Of a DNA stretch of 64,000 bases, positions 53,254 to 63,150 are shown piece by piece; within the stretch, counting starts at the first letter, position 1; the number at the start of each line of letters is the position of its first letter. Made by a program: the position numbers and the translations under genes. This stretch comes from Nitrospira sp. (GTDB lineage Bacteria > Nitrospirota > Nitrospiria > Nitrospirales > Nitrospiraceae): contig JAFEBL010000017.1 of NCBI GenBank assembly GCA_018242665.1, positions 248,001-312,000 of the forward strand, given 5' to 3'. A model generated the notes under the pieces. The model made no database searches, was not told where the DNA came from, and was given only the letters and a program-made list of their open reading frames with translations.

Positions 53254-54309
53254 ATGAAAACCCCTGCAGCCCGTTCCAAACCGGCTCCGACCAAAGACGA
53301 AATATTGACCCATATCACAGCCCTGCTCGATCGTCCCGATGACGATATCCAGGCCGCGCTGATGAAGGAGATTCTCGCCGGTGTCATCCGGTTGTCCGAA
53401 TCACAACTGGATGTCCTGGACCTGAAGATCGTCAACCGGGCCCTGAAGGAGCTTCGCCACGCGTTCAGAGTCTTTCAAGGTTATCGGCAACGCCTCAAGA
53501 TCAGCGTGTTCGGGTCGGCTCGCACCCCCGCCGACGATCCGAATTACCAACTGGCCTTTCAATTCGCCCGGCGAATGGTGGAAGAAGGCTACATGACCAT
53601 CACCGGCGGCGCCGATGGCATCATGCGGGCGTCGCAGGAAGGCGCGGGTCGCGAACATAGTTTCGGCGTGAACATCATGCTGCCGTTTGAGCAGGGCGCC
53701 AATGCCGTGATCGCCGACGATCCCAAACTGGTTACCTTTAAGTATTTTTTCACCCGCAAGCTCATGTTCCAGAAGGAATCCCACGCCATTGCCCTCTTTC
53801 CCGGAGGGTTCGGCACGCATGATGAGGGATTCGAGATCATGACCCTCGTGCAAACGGGCAAAAGCGACCCCAAACCCATCGTGTGCCTCCAGGCGCCGGG
53901 CTGCGACTACTGGAATCATTGGAACTCCTTCATCACCGATCAACTGCTGAAACGACGCCTGATCAATCCAGAAGATCTCTCACTGTTCACCATCGTTGAT
54001 AACGTCGAAGACGCCGTCACGGAGATTCGCACGTTCTATCAGCGCTATCACTCACTCCGCTTCGTAGGACGGCAGTTGGTCATCCGGTTGAAGACCCCCT
54101 TGAGCGAAGCACAGGTCGAGGACCTGCAGCAGCAGTTCAAGGACATGCTGACAGAAGGCACCTTCGAACAACGGCCATCGCTACCCGAGGAAATGGATGA
54201 GCCGGGATTGAAGGACCTGGCACGACTGACCTTCTCCTTCAATCGCCGCAATGCCGGGCGCCTCCGGCAACTGATCAACCATCTCAACCAATTACCCGTG
54301 ACGGCGTAA
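53254..54309 (+). CDS. LOG-family nucleotide-binding protein
   Basis: 351 residues, longer than small LOG proteins because of an N-terminal helical part (about 1-80). The Rossmann-like core has SVFGSARTPADDPNYQLA, EGYMTITGGADGIMRA and the variant of the PGGxGTxxE motif, LFPGGFGTHDEGFE. Members of this superfamily cleave nucleotide 5'-monophosphates at the N-glycosidic bond (cytokinin-activating enzymes and PpnN). The conserved Arg and Glu of the motif are kept except that Asp-Glu follows the Thr-His. Substrate is not known. It starts 101 bases after the CBS-PilZ gene and may share its transcript. Confidence 0.88.
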   Translation: MKTPAARSKPAPTKDEILTHITALLDRPDDDIQAALMKEILAGVIRLSESQLDVLDLKIVNRALKELRHAFRVFQGYRQRLKISVFGSARTPADDPNYQLAFQFARRMVEEGYMTITGGADGIMRASQEGAGREHSFGVNIMLPFEQGANAVIADDPKLVTFKYFFTRKLMFQKESHAIALFPGGFGTHDEGFEIMTLVQTGKSDPKPIVCLQAPGCDYWNHWNSFITDQLLKRRLINPEDLSLFTIVDNVEDAVTEIRTFYQRYHSLRFVGRQLVIRLKTPLSEAQVEDLQQQFKDMLTEGTFEQRPSLPEEMDEPGLKDLARLTFSFNRRNAGRLRQLINHLNQLPVTA

Positions 54310-54410
54310 CAGCAATCCCCGGCCAAGCCGTCGAACAGGCCGCTCATCTCGTCACCCGGGAGAGATAGCTCTTTAGTCTCCATAAAGGGACATGGTATGG
54401 TGAAGCGCTT

Positions 54411-55265
54411 ATGAGTGCAGCCACCATGCGCAGCCTGGCCGCCACGCCTCCCACCCTGATTCTCTATCACGCCGAATGTGCGGACGGGTTCGGTGCCGCT
54501 TGGGCGATCTGGCGCCGGTATCCCCACGCAGAATATCGCCCCGTCAAACATGGCGAAGCCCCGCCGGCGAATCTCGCCGGGCATCATATCGTCATCGTCG
54601 ATTTCAGTTATGCCAGACCAACGCTGGAGGCCATGGCGAAAGACGCCGCCAGCCTGGTTGTCCTCGATCATCACATTACCGCCGAACAAACGCTGGCCGA
54701 CCTTCCCTATGCCTATTTCGATCTGAAGAAATCCGGCGCGGTCCTGGCATGGGAGTGGGCGCATGATGAACCGGCCCCCTGGCTCCTGCGCTACATTCAG
54801 GATAAGGATCTCTGGCATTGGGCACTCCCGAACAGCCGTGAAATCAGCGCCGCACTCGCCTCGTATCCGTTCGACTTTGAGCGATGGAGCAGTTTCGAGC
54901 AGGCTGAGCTCGAACGAGAGGGCCGGGCCATTCTTCGATATGAGAATGAGCTGGTCACCAAACTGGCCTCCCATGCCACGCTGGTGCAGTTTGAGGGAGT
55001 CATCATTCCAGCCGTGCACAGCGCCGCCCTGACCAGTCAAATCGGCGAGCGGCTCTCCGCCGACCACCCATTCTGCCTGATCTGGCATGACCGCAATGGA
55101 CGACGTTACTACAGCATGCGCTCGCGCGAGGATGGAACGGATGTGGGTGCAATTGCCGCATCCTTCGGCGGCGGTGGCCATACCCACGCGGCAGGCTTCT
55201 CTGTTCCGTTACAAACCGACGGGTCGCTGCCGGCAGATCGCCGGCTCCCGCGGCCGGCCCCATGA
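54411..55265 (+). CDS. DHH-family phosphoesterase
   Basis: 284 residues. The N-terminus has a catalytic motif LILYHAECADGFGAAWAIW (metal-binding Asp and His) and VVLDHHITAEQTLADLPY, the DHH motif in the form DHH. The C-terminus has the glycine-rich stretch FGGGGHTHAAGFSVPL, the GGGHxxAAG motif of the DHHA1 substrate-binding domain. The domain order and length suit small DHH proteins related to oligoribonucleases and pAp phosphatases. The enzyme probably cuts a small nucleotide; the exact substrate is unknown. It is between the LOG gene and the rhomboid gene, 24 bases before the latter. Confidence 0.87.
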   Translation: MSAATMRSLAATPPTLILYHAECADGFGAAWAIWRRYPHAEYRPVKHGEAPPANLAGHHIVIVDFSYARPTLEAMAKDAASLVVLDHHITAEQTLADLPYAYFDLKKSGAVLAWEWAHDEPAPWLLRYIQDKDLWHWALPNSREISAALASYPFDFERWSSFEQAELEREGRAILRYENELVTKLASHATLVQFEGVIIPAVHSAALTSQIGERLSADHPFCLIWHDRNGRRYYSMRSREDGTDVGAIAASFGGGGHTHAAGFSVPLQTDGSLPADRRLPRPAP

Positions 55266-55289
55266 CCGCTGGCGCTTCCCAATCTCGCG

Positions 55290-55994
55290 ATGTTGCCGCT
55301 CAGCGACGATAATCCCACCGAACGGACCCCAGTCGTCACCGTCGCCTTCATCGTCGCCTGCTCCCTCGTTTTTCTCTACCAAAGCTCCCTGAGCCCCTCC
55401 GGTGGAGAACTCTTCGTCTATCGATTCGGCGCCATTCCCTCTATTGTGTTCGGCCAGTCAGCCCTCCCTCCGGAAGTGGCCGCATTGCCTCCCTTTGCCA
55501 CGATCCTCACCAGCATGTTTTTGCATGGCAGCTGGATGCACCTAATCGGCAATATGCTGTACCTCTGGGTCTTTGGGAACAACATCGAAGACATCATGGG
55601 ACACGGCCGATTTGTCGTGTTCTATGTCACCTGCGGAATCCTGGCGGCACTCAGCCACGCCCTTACCGACCCGGGCTCCACGGTTCCCATGGTCGGCGCC
55701 AGCGGAGCGATTTCCGGCGTCCTGGGCGCGTACTTGCTGTTGTTTCCCCATGCCCGCGTCTTGCTGATTGCCCCGGTCGTGGGCACAACCTACGTGCCGG
55801 CGGGGCTTGTGTTGGGATTCTGGTTTGTGATGCAGGTGCTCAGTGGGGGGACGAGTCTTGGTTCGCAGGGAGGCGGAGTGGCGTTCTTCGCGCACATCGG
55901 CGGATTTATCGCGGGAATGTTGCTAATTGGCCTCTTCAAACGGCCCGAGGTACGATTCTTCGCACCTGTCCGTCCCAGATCCTGGCACGAGTAG
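55290..55994 (+). CDS. rhomboid-family intramembrane serine protease
   Basis: 234 residues with about six predicted helices. The active site is clear: HLIGNMLYLWVFGNNIED in helix 2 (His and Asn of the family), VPMVGASGAISGVLGAY with the catalytic Ser (GASG), and FFAHIGGFIAGML with the catalytic His. It cleaves membrane-protein substrates inside the bilayer. Substrate unknown. It is the last gene of the plus-strand run that begins at 52376; the kinase gene that follows is convergent, ending 22 bases away. Confidence 0.93.
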   Translation: MLPLSDDNPTERTPVVTVAFIVACSLVFLYQSSLSPSGGELFVYRFGAIPSIVFGQSALPPEVAALPPFATILTSMFLHGSWMHLIGNMLYLWVFGNNIEDIMGHGRFVVFYVTCGILAALSHALTDPGSTVPMVGASGAISGVLGAYLLLFPHARVLLIAPVVGTTYVPAGLVLGFWFVMQVLSGGTSLGSQGGGVAFFAHIGGFIAGMLLIGLFKRPEVRFFAPVRPRSWHE

Positions 55995-56015
55995 CAGGAT
56001 GCGAACCACATCCGC

Positions 56016-57878
56016 TTACGCATCCAGCAATTCGCGAACCTTTTCTGCCAAATCGTGCTGGCGGTACGGTTGCTGCAAGAAATACTTTTTGTTCACTCGA
56101 TGACTCGTGATGGTGTCATCGGAAAACCCCGAGACGAACAAGGCTTTCATCTTCGGATGTTGCAACACCAACCGCTTCGCCAGCTCGCGCCCGCTGATCT
56201 CTGACAGCGAAAGATGGCTGACCGTAAGGTCAATCGGTCCCTTGTGTTGCTGGGCTACCAGCAAGGCCTCGACCGCTGAGCCCGCCTCCAGCACCTGATA
56301 CCGATGTGACTGGAGGGTGGACAACGCCAGCTTCCTGGCGATTTCATCTTCCTCGACCAGCAACACGGTCTCCGCCCCCTTCGACAGAGCCTCGCGCACG
56401 ACTCGTGTGTCACGCACCACGCCGTTGCGCTCCACCAGCGGAAGATAGACGCGGACGGTCGTGCCCTGTCCCGGCTGGCTCTGCACGTCAATCGTTCCTC
56501 CGTATTGTCGGACGATCCCGTAGACCAGCGTCAGCCCCAGACCGGCATGGGTTTCCTTCGTCGAGAAAAATGGCTCGAACATCTGGGCTTGCACATCCGC
56601 ATTCATTCCCCCGCCGCTGTCGCTCACAGAAATCCTCGCCATGCGTGTCCGGGGATTCTTTTCCAACTGTTCCGCAGGCAGCAACTCGCCGGACACCACT
56701 TCAACCGCCATGTCCACCTGTCCGCCCTTCGGCATGGCATCCCGGGCATTGGCCACCAGATGCAGCAGCAACTGCTCCAACCGATCATGCCCGATTTCTA
56801 CTAATACGGGAATCGACGGATCCGGCATGCGGACATCGATTCCCCCTGGAAGCAGCCCCTGGAAGGTCGTGCGCATCAACTCCAGGGCCGGGCCAAGAGA
56901 CAACGTATCCCGAACCGTGGTCTCGCGCACTTGCAACGTCAGCAGCTGAGCCGTCACCGCCGCCGCTCGTTCTCCGCTTCGAAAGATCTCCGCCACCGGC
57001 CCATGCAAGGGATCATCGGGTTTCAACCGGGACACGATGGCGCCGGTCTGACTCCCGATCACCGCCAGCACCTGATGGAACTCCTGAGCCAATCGAGAGG
57101 CCAGGCGGCCCACCGCCTCGAGCTTTTGCGCCTCGCGCAGCTGCCGCTCCAACCCCGTCCGTTCGACTTTCCCCTGACGAATTTCCTGATTCGCACGGGA
57201 CAATCCCTGTTTCAACCCCTGCACGCGCGTCTCCAACTGTGACCGTCGTTCCTCCAAGGTCTGCTCAGACTGTTTCAACTCCTGCACATCTTCCCGCAAC
57301 AGCCGGTTGCGGCGTCGTTCTGCGGCCACGGTTTCAAGCGTCAACCCGTAAAACACCGACATGATCAGCAGCACGGGAATCCCCAGCACATGTCCCACGG
57401 CCAGCGTACCGGACTGCATCGTGTTCTCGTACACGAGCACCCCATATCCGGCGCAGATGATCATCGAGAGGCCGAGCAGTTGCTTGAGCGACGGGGCCGA
57501 CGACGCGATCAGGAGGAGCAGAAAATAGGTCAGATATAGTTCAGAACTCGCCGCGCCCGAGAGATAAATTGTTCCCGTGACCAGGAGGGTGTTGACACTG
57601 ATCAGCGCGCCGGGAAACCAGGGCCGCTCGAGGACTGTTCGGGGCAGCATCATGATCCCGGCACTGAGCAGCATCAAGGCCAGCGCCACCATCCGGCTGA
57701 CCGCAGCTCCGAAGATCGATTCATCGCTGACCAACAGTTCGTAGGAAAGAATGCCGGCGACCAGGCTTTGCAGAAAGATCGTGCGGGTTCGGAAATGGGC
57801 AAGCAACCGACCCAACCAGCGGCTCGTGGTGCGACGGCCGATTCGATCATGCTCGGAAGAGGAACGTGGAAGACTCAC
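56016..57878 (-). CDS. degenerate membrane hybrid sensor kinase (no phospho-His, no receiver Asp)
   Basis: 620 residues starting at a GTG. Six to seven predicted helices (about 30-190), coiled coil (about 195-255), kinase-like core and a C-terminal receiver (about 500-620). In the H-box, where relatives read AHDFNNLL, this protein has AQEFHQVLAVIG, so the phospho-His is replaced by Gln (a His lies three residues on). The ATPase part is complete (HLVANARDAMPKGG, SDSGGGMN, GLGLTLVYGIVRQYGG). The receiver reads LTVSHLSLSE where the phospho-Asp should be, and FLQQPYR in place of the Lys-Pro motif. It therefore cannot do normal phosphotransfer and may be an ATP-dependent allosteric sensor. Confidence 0.85.
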   Translation of the reverse strand: MSLPRSSSEHDRIGRRTTSRWLGRLLAHFRTRTIFLQSLVAGILSYELLVSDESIFGAAVSRMVALALMLLSAGIMMLPRTVLERPWFPGALISVNTLLVTGTIYLSGAASSELYLTYFLLLLIASSAPSLKQLLGLSMIICAGYGVLVYENTMQSGTLAVGHVLGIPVLLIMSVFYGLTLETVAAERRRNRLLREDVQELKQSEQTLEERRSQLETRVQGLKQGLSRANQEIRQGKVERTGLERQLREAQKLEAVGRLASRLAQEFHQVLAVIGSQTGAIVSRLKPDDPLHGPVAEIFRSGERAAAVTAQLLTLQVRETTVRDTLSLGPALELMRTTFQGLLPGGIDVRMPDPSIPVLVEIGHDRLEQLLLHLVANARDAMPKGGQVDMAVEVVSGELLPAEQLEKNPRTRMARISVSDSGGGMNADVQAQMFEPFFSTKETHAGLGLTLVYGIVRQYGGTIDVQSQPGQGTTVRVYLPLVERNGVVRDTRVVREALSKGAETVLLVEEDEIARKLALSTLQSHRYQVLEAGSAVEALLVAQQHKGPIDLTVSHLSLSEISGRELAKRLVLQHPKMKALFVSGFSDDTITSHRVNKKYFLQQPYRQHDLAEKVRELLDA

Positions 57879-58117
57879 CGTGCCTGGCCCTCAGTGGAAC
57901 ATGGAAGCCAGGCGGTAGCTGAGCAACTCCTATACCCTGCCAGACGCGCGGTAACTCATCGCAATTGCAGGAACGGGTGCGTAGGACTGTCCACGAACGG
58001 TCACGCTCGACAACCGATCTCACAAAAACGAACACTGGCCGAGGTCGCGGACGACGGGAATGGAGAAGAACGAGTAGGAGGACCACGACCGCTCAATGTT
58101 CCCAGGGGCCGGTTGGC

Positions 58118-59278
58118 TTACCTGGGTGGCGAAACCAGTCGTGCCTGGAATGATGCGGCTTTCGCAAGCGCCTCGGTGCGGGTAGCGGCGAGGAACGAGA
58201 CATGGCCCATTTTCCGTTTCGGCCGGATCGCTCGCTTCCCATAGAGATGAATGATCGCGCCCGGCTCACGCAACAGATCCAGCGCGGCGGGAGCGGCGGT
58301 CGCCAGTCGAACATCATCCCCGATAAGGTTCAGCATCACGGCAGGACTGAGCAATCGGATTTCCCCGAGCGGCAGCCCGCAGAGCGTGCGCAGCTGCTGT
58401 TCAAACTGCGACACGGTGCAGGCATCCAACGAATAGTGCCCGGAGTTATGGGGGCGGGGCGCGACCTCATTGATGAGCAACCGGCCATCGGACATGAGAA
58501 ACAGTTCCACGCAAAAGACCCCCACGCCATCGAGGGCCTGCACGGCGTCCCTGGCCATCTTCGCCGCTTGCTCGGCCACCGGTGCCGACACATCCGCAGG
58601 GACAGTCGTCTGGCGCAGAATCCCGTCTTCATGCAGATTTTCAACCAATGGATAGGTCCGCGACGCGCCGTCTTCCCCTCGCACGACGAGGATCGACACT
58701 TCACGCTCAAAGGGGAGCCACTCTTCGAGGATCCACCGCGACCCCGGCCTCGAGTTCCTGGCCAATTCCTGCTGCACCACGAGGCAGTCCTCCGCTCGCG
58801 TGAGTTTCCATTGCCCCTTACCGTCGTACCCAGCCGTAGCCGTCTTACACACCAAGGGATAGCCCGGCGTGACCTGCCGGCCAAGTTCTCCCGGTGAGGT
58901 CATGGCGCAAAATACGGGAACCGCCAATCCTTGATCTCGCAAAAACGTCTTCTGCTCGATGCGGTCCTGAATCACTCGCAGGACCCGGCTAGAGGGGCGA
59001 ACTGGCACGTCACGCTCCAACTGCTCACACAGATCGGCTGGGATGTTCTCCCATTCATAGGTCACAGCCTGTACTAATCGCGTGAAGTCCCGGCGGGCGT
59101 TGGAATCTTCGAAGGCGTGGATCAGCGAATGATCGGCGATGCGGTGGGCTGGAGCTTCACGGTCTGGATCCCAAACCGCAGTCGCGTATCCCATCCGTCG
59201 AGCCGCGGTGGCGAACATGGCGCCCAACTGCCCGCCTCCAAGCACCCCCAACGTCGCGCCTGGCTCGATGACGTTCAC
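58118..59278 (-). CDS. purK: N5-carboxyaminoimidazole ribonucleotide synthase
   Basis: 386 residues. ATP-grasp enzyme with [21 protein letters not shown] at the N-terminus, [10 protein letters not shown]-type glycine-rich loop (here [10 protein letters not shown]), the ATP-binding stretch [17 protein letters not shown], and [24 protein letters not shown] near the C-terminus. It makes N5-CAIR from AIR, bicarbonate and ATP in purine synthesis. The start overlaps the stop of purE by four bases (ATGA), the normal purE-purK arrangement. Confidence 0.96.
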   Translation of the reverse strand: MNVIEPGATLGVLGGGQLGAMFATAARRMGYATAVWDPDREAPAHRIADHSLIHAFEDSNARRDFTRLVQAVTYEWENIPADLCEQLERDVPVRPSSRVLRVIQDRIEQKTFLRDQGLAVPVFCAMTSPGELGRQVTPGYPLVCKTATAGYDGKGQWKLTRAEDCLVVQQELARNSRPGSRWILEEWLPFEREVSILVVRGEDGASRTYPLVENLHEDGILRQTTVPADVSAPVAEQAAKMARDAVQALDGVGVFCVELFLMSDGRLLINEVAPRPHNSGHYSLDACTVSQFEQQLRTLCGLPLGEIRLLSPAVMLNLIGDDVRLATAAPAALDLLREPGAIIHLYGKRAIRPKRKMGHVSFLAATRTEALAKAASFQARLVSPPR

Positions 59279-59829
59279 GGTCGGCGGCTCGTCCGGGAGC
59301 TTCGTTTTAGCGGGAAAGGAGGAGAGAGCCGAGCATCATCCTGCGAATCGAGCACGCGTTGCGTTTGTGCGGTACGGAAGCCTTCCACACGTTGTCTGAT
59401 GGTCGCTGACTGCAACCCGAGGATCTGGGCGGCCAGAATCGCGGCATTTTCAGCCCCGCCGATGGCCACAGTGGCCACGGGAATTCCTCGCGGCATTTGA
59501 ACGATGGACAACAACGAATCCAGCCCACGAAGATTCTCAGTCGGGATGGGCACGCCAATGACGGGTAGCGGCGTTTTCGCCGCGAGCATTCCCGGAAGAT
59601 GAGCTGCTCCCCCGGCGCCGGCGATAATCACCTGAATCCCCCGCTCCACCGCCTGCTCGGCATAGGCAAAGAGGCGATCGGGAGTACGATGGGCCGACAC
59701 TACCAACAGTTCATTGGGAATCCCGAGCTCATTGAGCATGGCCACGGCTTTCTCGAGAATCGGGAAATCCGATGTGCTCCCACCCAATACCCCGACAGAC
59801 GCGCGCACGGCATTACGGCTCTTCGACAT
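59275..59829 (-). CDS. purE: N5-CAIR mutase, class I PurE
   Basis: 184 residues from the ATG at 59829 (AGAGG about ten bases upstream); the frame also offers a GTG three codons earlier. Signature [16 protein letters not shown], the conserved [16 protein letters not shown] with the active-site His, and [17 protein letters not shown], all typical of bacterial PurE. The C-terminus has [20 protein letters not shown]. It converts N5-CAIR to CAIR, working right after PurK. A C-terminal tail of about 25 residues ([17 protein letters not shown]) is longer than usual. Confidence 0.96.
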   Translation of the reverse strand: MSKSRNAVRASVGVLGGSTSDFPILEKAVAMLNELGIPNELLVVSAHRTPDRLFAYAEQAVERGIQVIIAGAGGAAHLPGMLAAKTPLPVIGVPIPTENLRGLDSLLSIVQMPRGIPVATVAIGGAENAAILAAQILGLQSATIRQRVEGFRTAQTQRVLDSQDDARLSPPFPLKRSSRTSRRP

Positions 59830-60007
59830 GGATGCCACACCTCTGGCTGAAGGACAAGACGATGCGGCGAACCATAGCCGTTCTCACGCCAAAGGGTCAA
59901 GCAGAGCGACGACGGAACATCTCATCGAATTGACCAACTCATTCTTCTTCCACTATTATGAGAACCGGTGCGTTTCCTCCTGACGATCCGCGCCCCGGAG
60001 AGGTCAC

Positions 60008-61444
60008 GTGCAGCGTATTCGTGAAGGGCTCAAAACGCGATTTCGCTCGCTGGTCACCCAGCGCACCGGCTTGGACGAAATGGCCGTCGACGACTTGGCC
60101 ATCTCGACCAAACTGCAATCATGGGAAGCGGTCCAGATTCCCGAACGGCTGCGATTTTCCTCCCGGCTGGCCATCCTCCTGGTCGGCTTCTTCATGCTGA
60201 TCGTGGCCTTTGTCCCCTGGACTCAAACCATCACCGTCACCGGACAGCTTTCAGCCTATACCCCCTTTGAACGTCCCCAAGATGTCGAAGCCCAGATCAC
60301 CGGCCGCATCAGGAAATGGCACATCTTTGAAGGCGTGCGAGTCAAAGCCGGTGACGTGATCCTCGAACTGGACGACTACGACCCGAACTTCATGGCGCCG
60401 GATCTCCTGAACCTGTTGGAACAGCGCAAACAGGCCTTGGAAACCACCCGGAAAGCCGCGTTGAGCCGCGCCGATCAGCTCGATAAACGCATCAAGGAAA
60501 TGCAGAATCTCGTGAAGGCCGCCGTGCCGTCAGCGGGCGCGCGCGTGCAGGAAGCCGACAGCAAGGTGCGCGAGGCCTATCAAAAAGTCGAGGTGGCGAA
60601 AATTGCCGTCGCGACGGCGGAACTCAATGTCGATCGGCACAAGCAACTTGTCAGCGAAGGACTTGTGTCCCAACGTGAACTGGAAGTCAGTATTCAACAA
60701 GCCATCGCCTCCAAAGCCGATCTCAAGGCCGCCCAAGCCAGCCTCAAAGCCGCCGAACAGGCCATGAAGGCCTCGAGCTTCGGACGCGAGCAAATCAGCG
60801 CCGAGGTGTTGCAACGACTCTTGGAGGCCGAAGCCGCACGGGATGCGTCCATCGGAGAAGCCGCGCGCGCCACCGACCAGGTCGCTGATGTGGCGCTGCG
60901 CCTCTCCAATGCCAACCAGCGACGGGTTGCCAGCCGGATTCTCGCTCCCATGGACGGCACCGTGGTGAAGATGGCGCAAGCCGGCGCGGGAGAAACCGTG
61001 CGACCCGGCGAAAAGCTGGTCAGAATTTCTCCCAATAGCACGGACAAGGCTATTGAAATGGTCGCCGACGGCATTGATGCCCCGCTGCTGAATGTCGGCC
61101 GGAAGGTCAAGATTCTCTTCTACGGCATTCCCGCTATTCCTCTGCCGGCCTGGCCGGAAATGATGGCCGGCACGTATACGGGCGTCATTAAGGTCATCGA
61201 CCAGGTTGATGACGGCAAGGGCAATTTCCGATTCTGGGTCGTCCCCGATCTCGAAGAGCGTCCCTGGCCGCCGCAAGAGCATGTCCGCCAGGGCACCAAA
61301 GCGATGGGATGGGTCATTCTCAACCGCGTCCCGCTTTGGTACGAGCTGTGGCGCCGGTTCAATCTCTTCCCGCCCGATTACCAGGAACGGCCTCCGAGCC
61401 TGATCGACACACTGCTGCCGAAGGCAGGCCGCGGAGCCAAGTAA
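60008..61444 (+). CDS. HlyD-family secretion adaptor
   Basis: 478 residues from a GTG with GAGAGG four bases upstream. One membrane helix (about 54-76: LAILLVGFFMLIVAFVPWT), then a lipoyl-like domain (VEAQITGRIRKWHIFEGVRVKAGD), a very long helical hairpin (about 130-310) with many Ala/Lys/Gln, and the return strands of the barrel. The size and long hairpin suit adaptors of type I secretion or related ABC exporters. It is followed directly by a TolC-type gene and an ABC exporter gene, giving a complete export set. Exported substrate unknown. Confidence 0.9.
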   Translation: MQRIREGLKTRFRSLVTQRTGLDEMAVDDLAISTKLQSWEAVQIPERLRFSSRLAILLVGFFMLIVAFVPWTQTITVTGQLSAYTPFERPQDVEAQITGRIRKWHIFEGVRVKAGDVILELDDYDPNFMAPDLLNLLEQRKQALETTRKAALSRADQLDKRIKEMQNLVKAAVPSAGARVQEADSKVREAYQKVEVAKIAVATAELNVDRHKQLVSEGLVSQRELEVSIQQAIASKADLKAAQASLKAAEQAMKASSFGREQISAEVLQRLLEAEAARDASIGEAARATDQVADVALRLSNANQRRVASRILAPMDGTVVKMAQAGAGETVRPGEKLVRISPNSTDKAIEMVADGIDAPLLNVGRKVKILFYGIPAIPLPAWPEMMAGTYTGVIKVIDQVDDGKGNFRFWVVPDLEERPWPPQEHVRQGTKAMGWVILNRVPLWYELWRRFNLFPPDYQERPPSLIDTLLPKAGRGAK

Positions 61445-61532
61445 CTCTCCCCGCCTTCCCGGCCCCAGCGGGAGCGCTGAGATCCCTCGACGCCGATTCT
61501 CTTTCCTTTGAATACAGAAAGGAGTGCGCCTC

Positions 61533-63020
61533 ATGAAAAACTATGCCGGGGTGTTGGTTATTGCAGCCTGTGCGCTATGCTGGCTGCCGGATAAGAGCAT
61601 GGCGGCAGAAGAGACCGCGAAGTCCAAAACCCTTCCGCCTATTCCTCTCTCCCTCAACGAAGTCCATGCCTGGATCGATCGCTCCCATCCGTTGCTGAAA
61701 GGCGCCGGCACAGAAAAAACGTCCGCACGCGGAAAAATGCTCAAAGCCCTGGGCGCCTTCGAGCCCATTCTCGTCAACGATACAGAAATTGAGCGATTCG
61801 TCGATAAGGGGACCAATAAAAGCCAGAGCGTCGGCTTCAATGACACCCTGGTGGAAGCACGCACCCCTTGGGGGTTCCGGGGGAGTGCGGGCGTCCGGCA
61901 ATCTATTGGTGACGCCAAGATTCCGGACCTGGCATTCGGGAACGGCCAACAAGTCATTTTGGGCGGATTCCTGCCGTTGCTGAAAGGGCTCATGATCAAT
62001 CCGGAACATGCCGAGCTCCAACGCTCGGAACTGGCCGATCCCCGGGCCGAGGTCAAAATTTCACAAACTCGCCAGGACCTGTTCCTGGCCGCCGCGACCC
62101 AGTTCTGGGATTGGGTGTCCGCCGCCAAATTCGTGGATGTTCAACGCCGGGCGCTCGGGGTCGCCGAAGAGCGGTTGCGACAGGTGGAAGGCAGAGCCAA
62201 GGCGGGGGCGGTCGCGCCGCTTGATGTGGTCGAAGCGGGACAGGAAGTGCAGCGACGCCGAGAGGTCTCCATTGCCGCGCAGCGTGCCGTAGAGCAGGAA
62301 CAGTACAAGATGTCGATGTTCCTCTGGGAAAACCAGACGCCCACCGCGCCCCCGCTTGAACGCGTGCCCGATTTTCCTCCTCCTGGCGCTCATCCGACGG
62401 CAGACGCCGTGAAGGCCGATAAACTCCAGGCAAAAACCGACCGGCCGGAGATTCGCGAAGTCGACATCGAGGCCAAGGTCAACAACATCGATTTGGAACT
62501 CGCCAAGAACAACCTTCTACCCAGCCTCGATTTGGAAGCGGCACCGGCCCGCGCCCCTGAGAAATACGTGCTCGGATTGGGCTATCGATTCGGGGCGGAA
62601 TTGCGCATCCCGATTCTGCAACGCCGAAGCCGCGGCGAGGTGATGGAAGCCCAGGCACAAGCCGACCGGCTGGTCTTGGTGCAGAAATACCGGGAGCAAC
62701 AAGTGGTGGTGGACGTCGACAACGCGTTGTCGGGCATCGAGCGCGCAAAGGAACGTGTGGCTGCCGCGGCGGAATCGCTTCGCATGGCCAAGACATTGGA
62801 AGACGGAGAACGCTTCCGTTTCAGCCTGGGTGCCACCAGCGTCCTATTCGTCAATCTACGCGAACGCAATTCCGTCGATTCAGAGATGCAACTCGTGCGG
62901 GCGAAGGCTGACTATCAGAAGGCCTTGGCGCTGTATCAATGGGCCACCGGCTCGTGGGCGCGGAGCCAACCGTCCGCAGTTCCGGTGAACTATCGAGTGG
63001 GCGCAAGCCTCTCCAAGTAG
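61533..63020 (+). CDS. TolC-family outer-membrane channel
   Basis: 495 residues from the ATG at 61533, chosen because AAAGGAG lies eight bases upstream; the frame opens three codons earlier. Signal peptide GVLVIAACALCWLPDKSMA. The mature protein shows the two-fold helical repeats of TolC (SQTRQDLFLAAATQFWDWVS, VAEERLRQVEGRAKAGAVAP, later VDVDNALSGIERAKERVAAA and GATSVLFVNLRERN). It forms the outer-membrane duct of an export system with the HlyD-type adaptor upstream and the ABC transporter downstream. Confidence 0.9.
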   Translation: MKNYAGVLVIAACALCWLPDKSMAAEETAKSKTLPPIPLSLNEVHAWIDRSHPLLKGAGTEKTSARGKMLKALGAFEPILVNDTEIERFVDKGTNKSQSVGFNDTLVEARTPWGFRGSAGVRQSIGDAKIPDLAFGNGQQVILGGFLPLLKGLMINPEHAELQRSELADPRAEVKISQTRQDLFLAAATQFWDWVSAAKFVDVQRRALGVAEERLRQVEGRAKAGAVAPLDVVEAGQEVQRRREVSIAAQRAVEQEQYKMSMFLWENQTPTAPPLERVPDFPPPGAHPTADAVKADKLQAKTDRPEIREVDIEAKVNNIDLELAKNNLLPSLDLEAAPARAPEKYVLGLGYRFGAELRIPILQRRSRGEVMEAQAQADRLVLVQKYREQQVVVDVDNALSGIERAKERVAAAAESLRMAKTLEDGERFRFSLGATSVLFVNLRERNSVDSEMQLVRAKADYQKALALYQWATGSWARSQPSAVPVNYRVGASLSK

Positions 63021-63150
63021 TGGCAATTTGCAGGCCTCTCTGATAGGTTTTAGGCTGGTTCTTGCTCTGTACCGTCGGCGTCTCGAGGTCGTGAGACACC
63101 CGTCGCCGCGAGCAGACACAGGGCTCGTCAAGTGAACCAAGGGTACCAGG

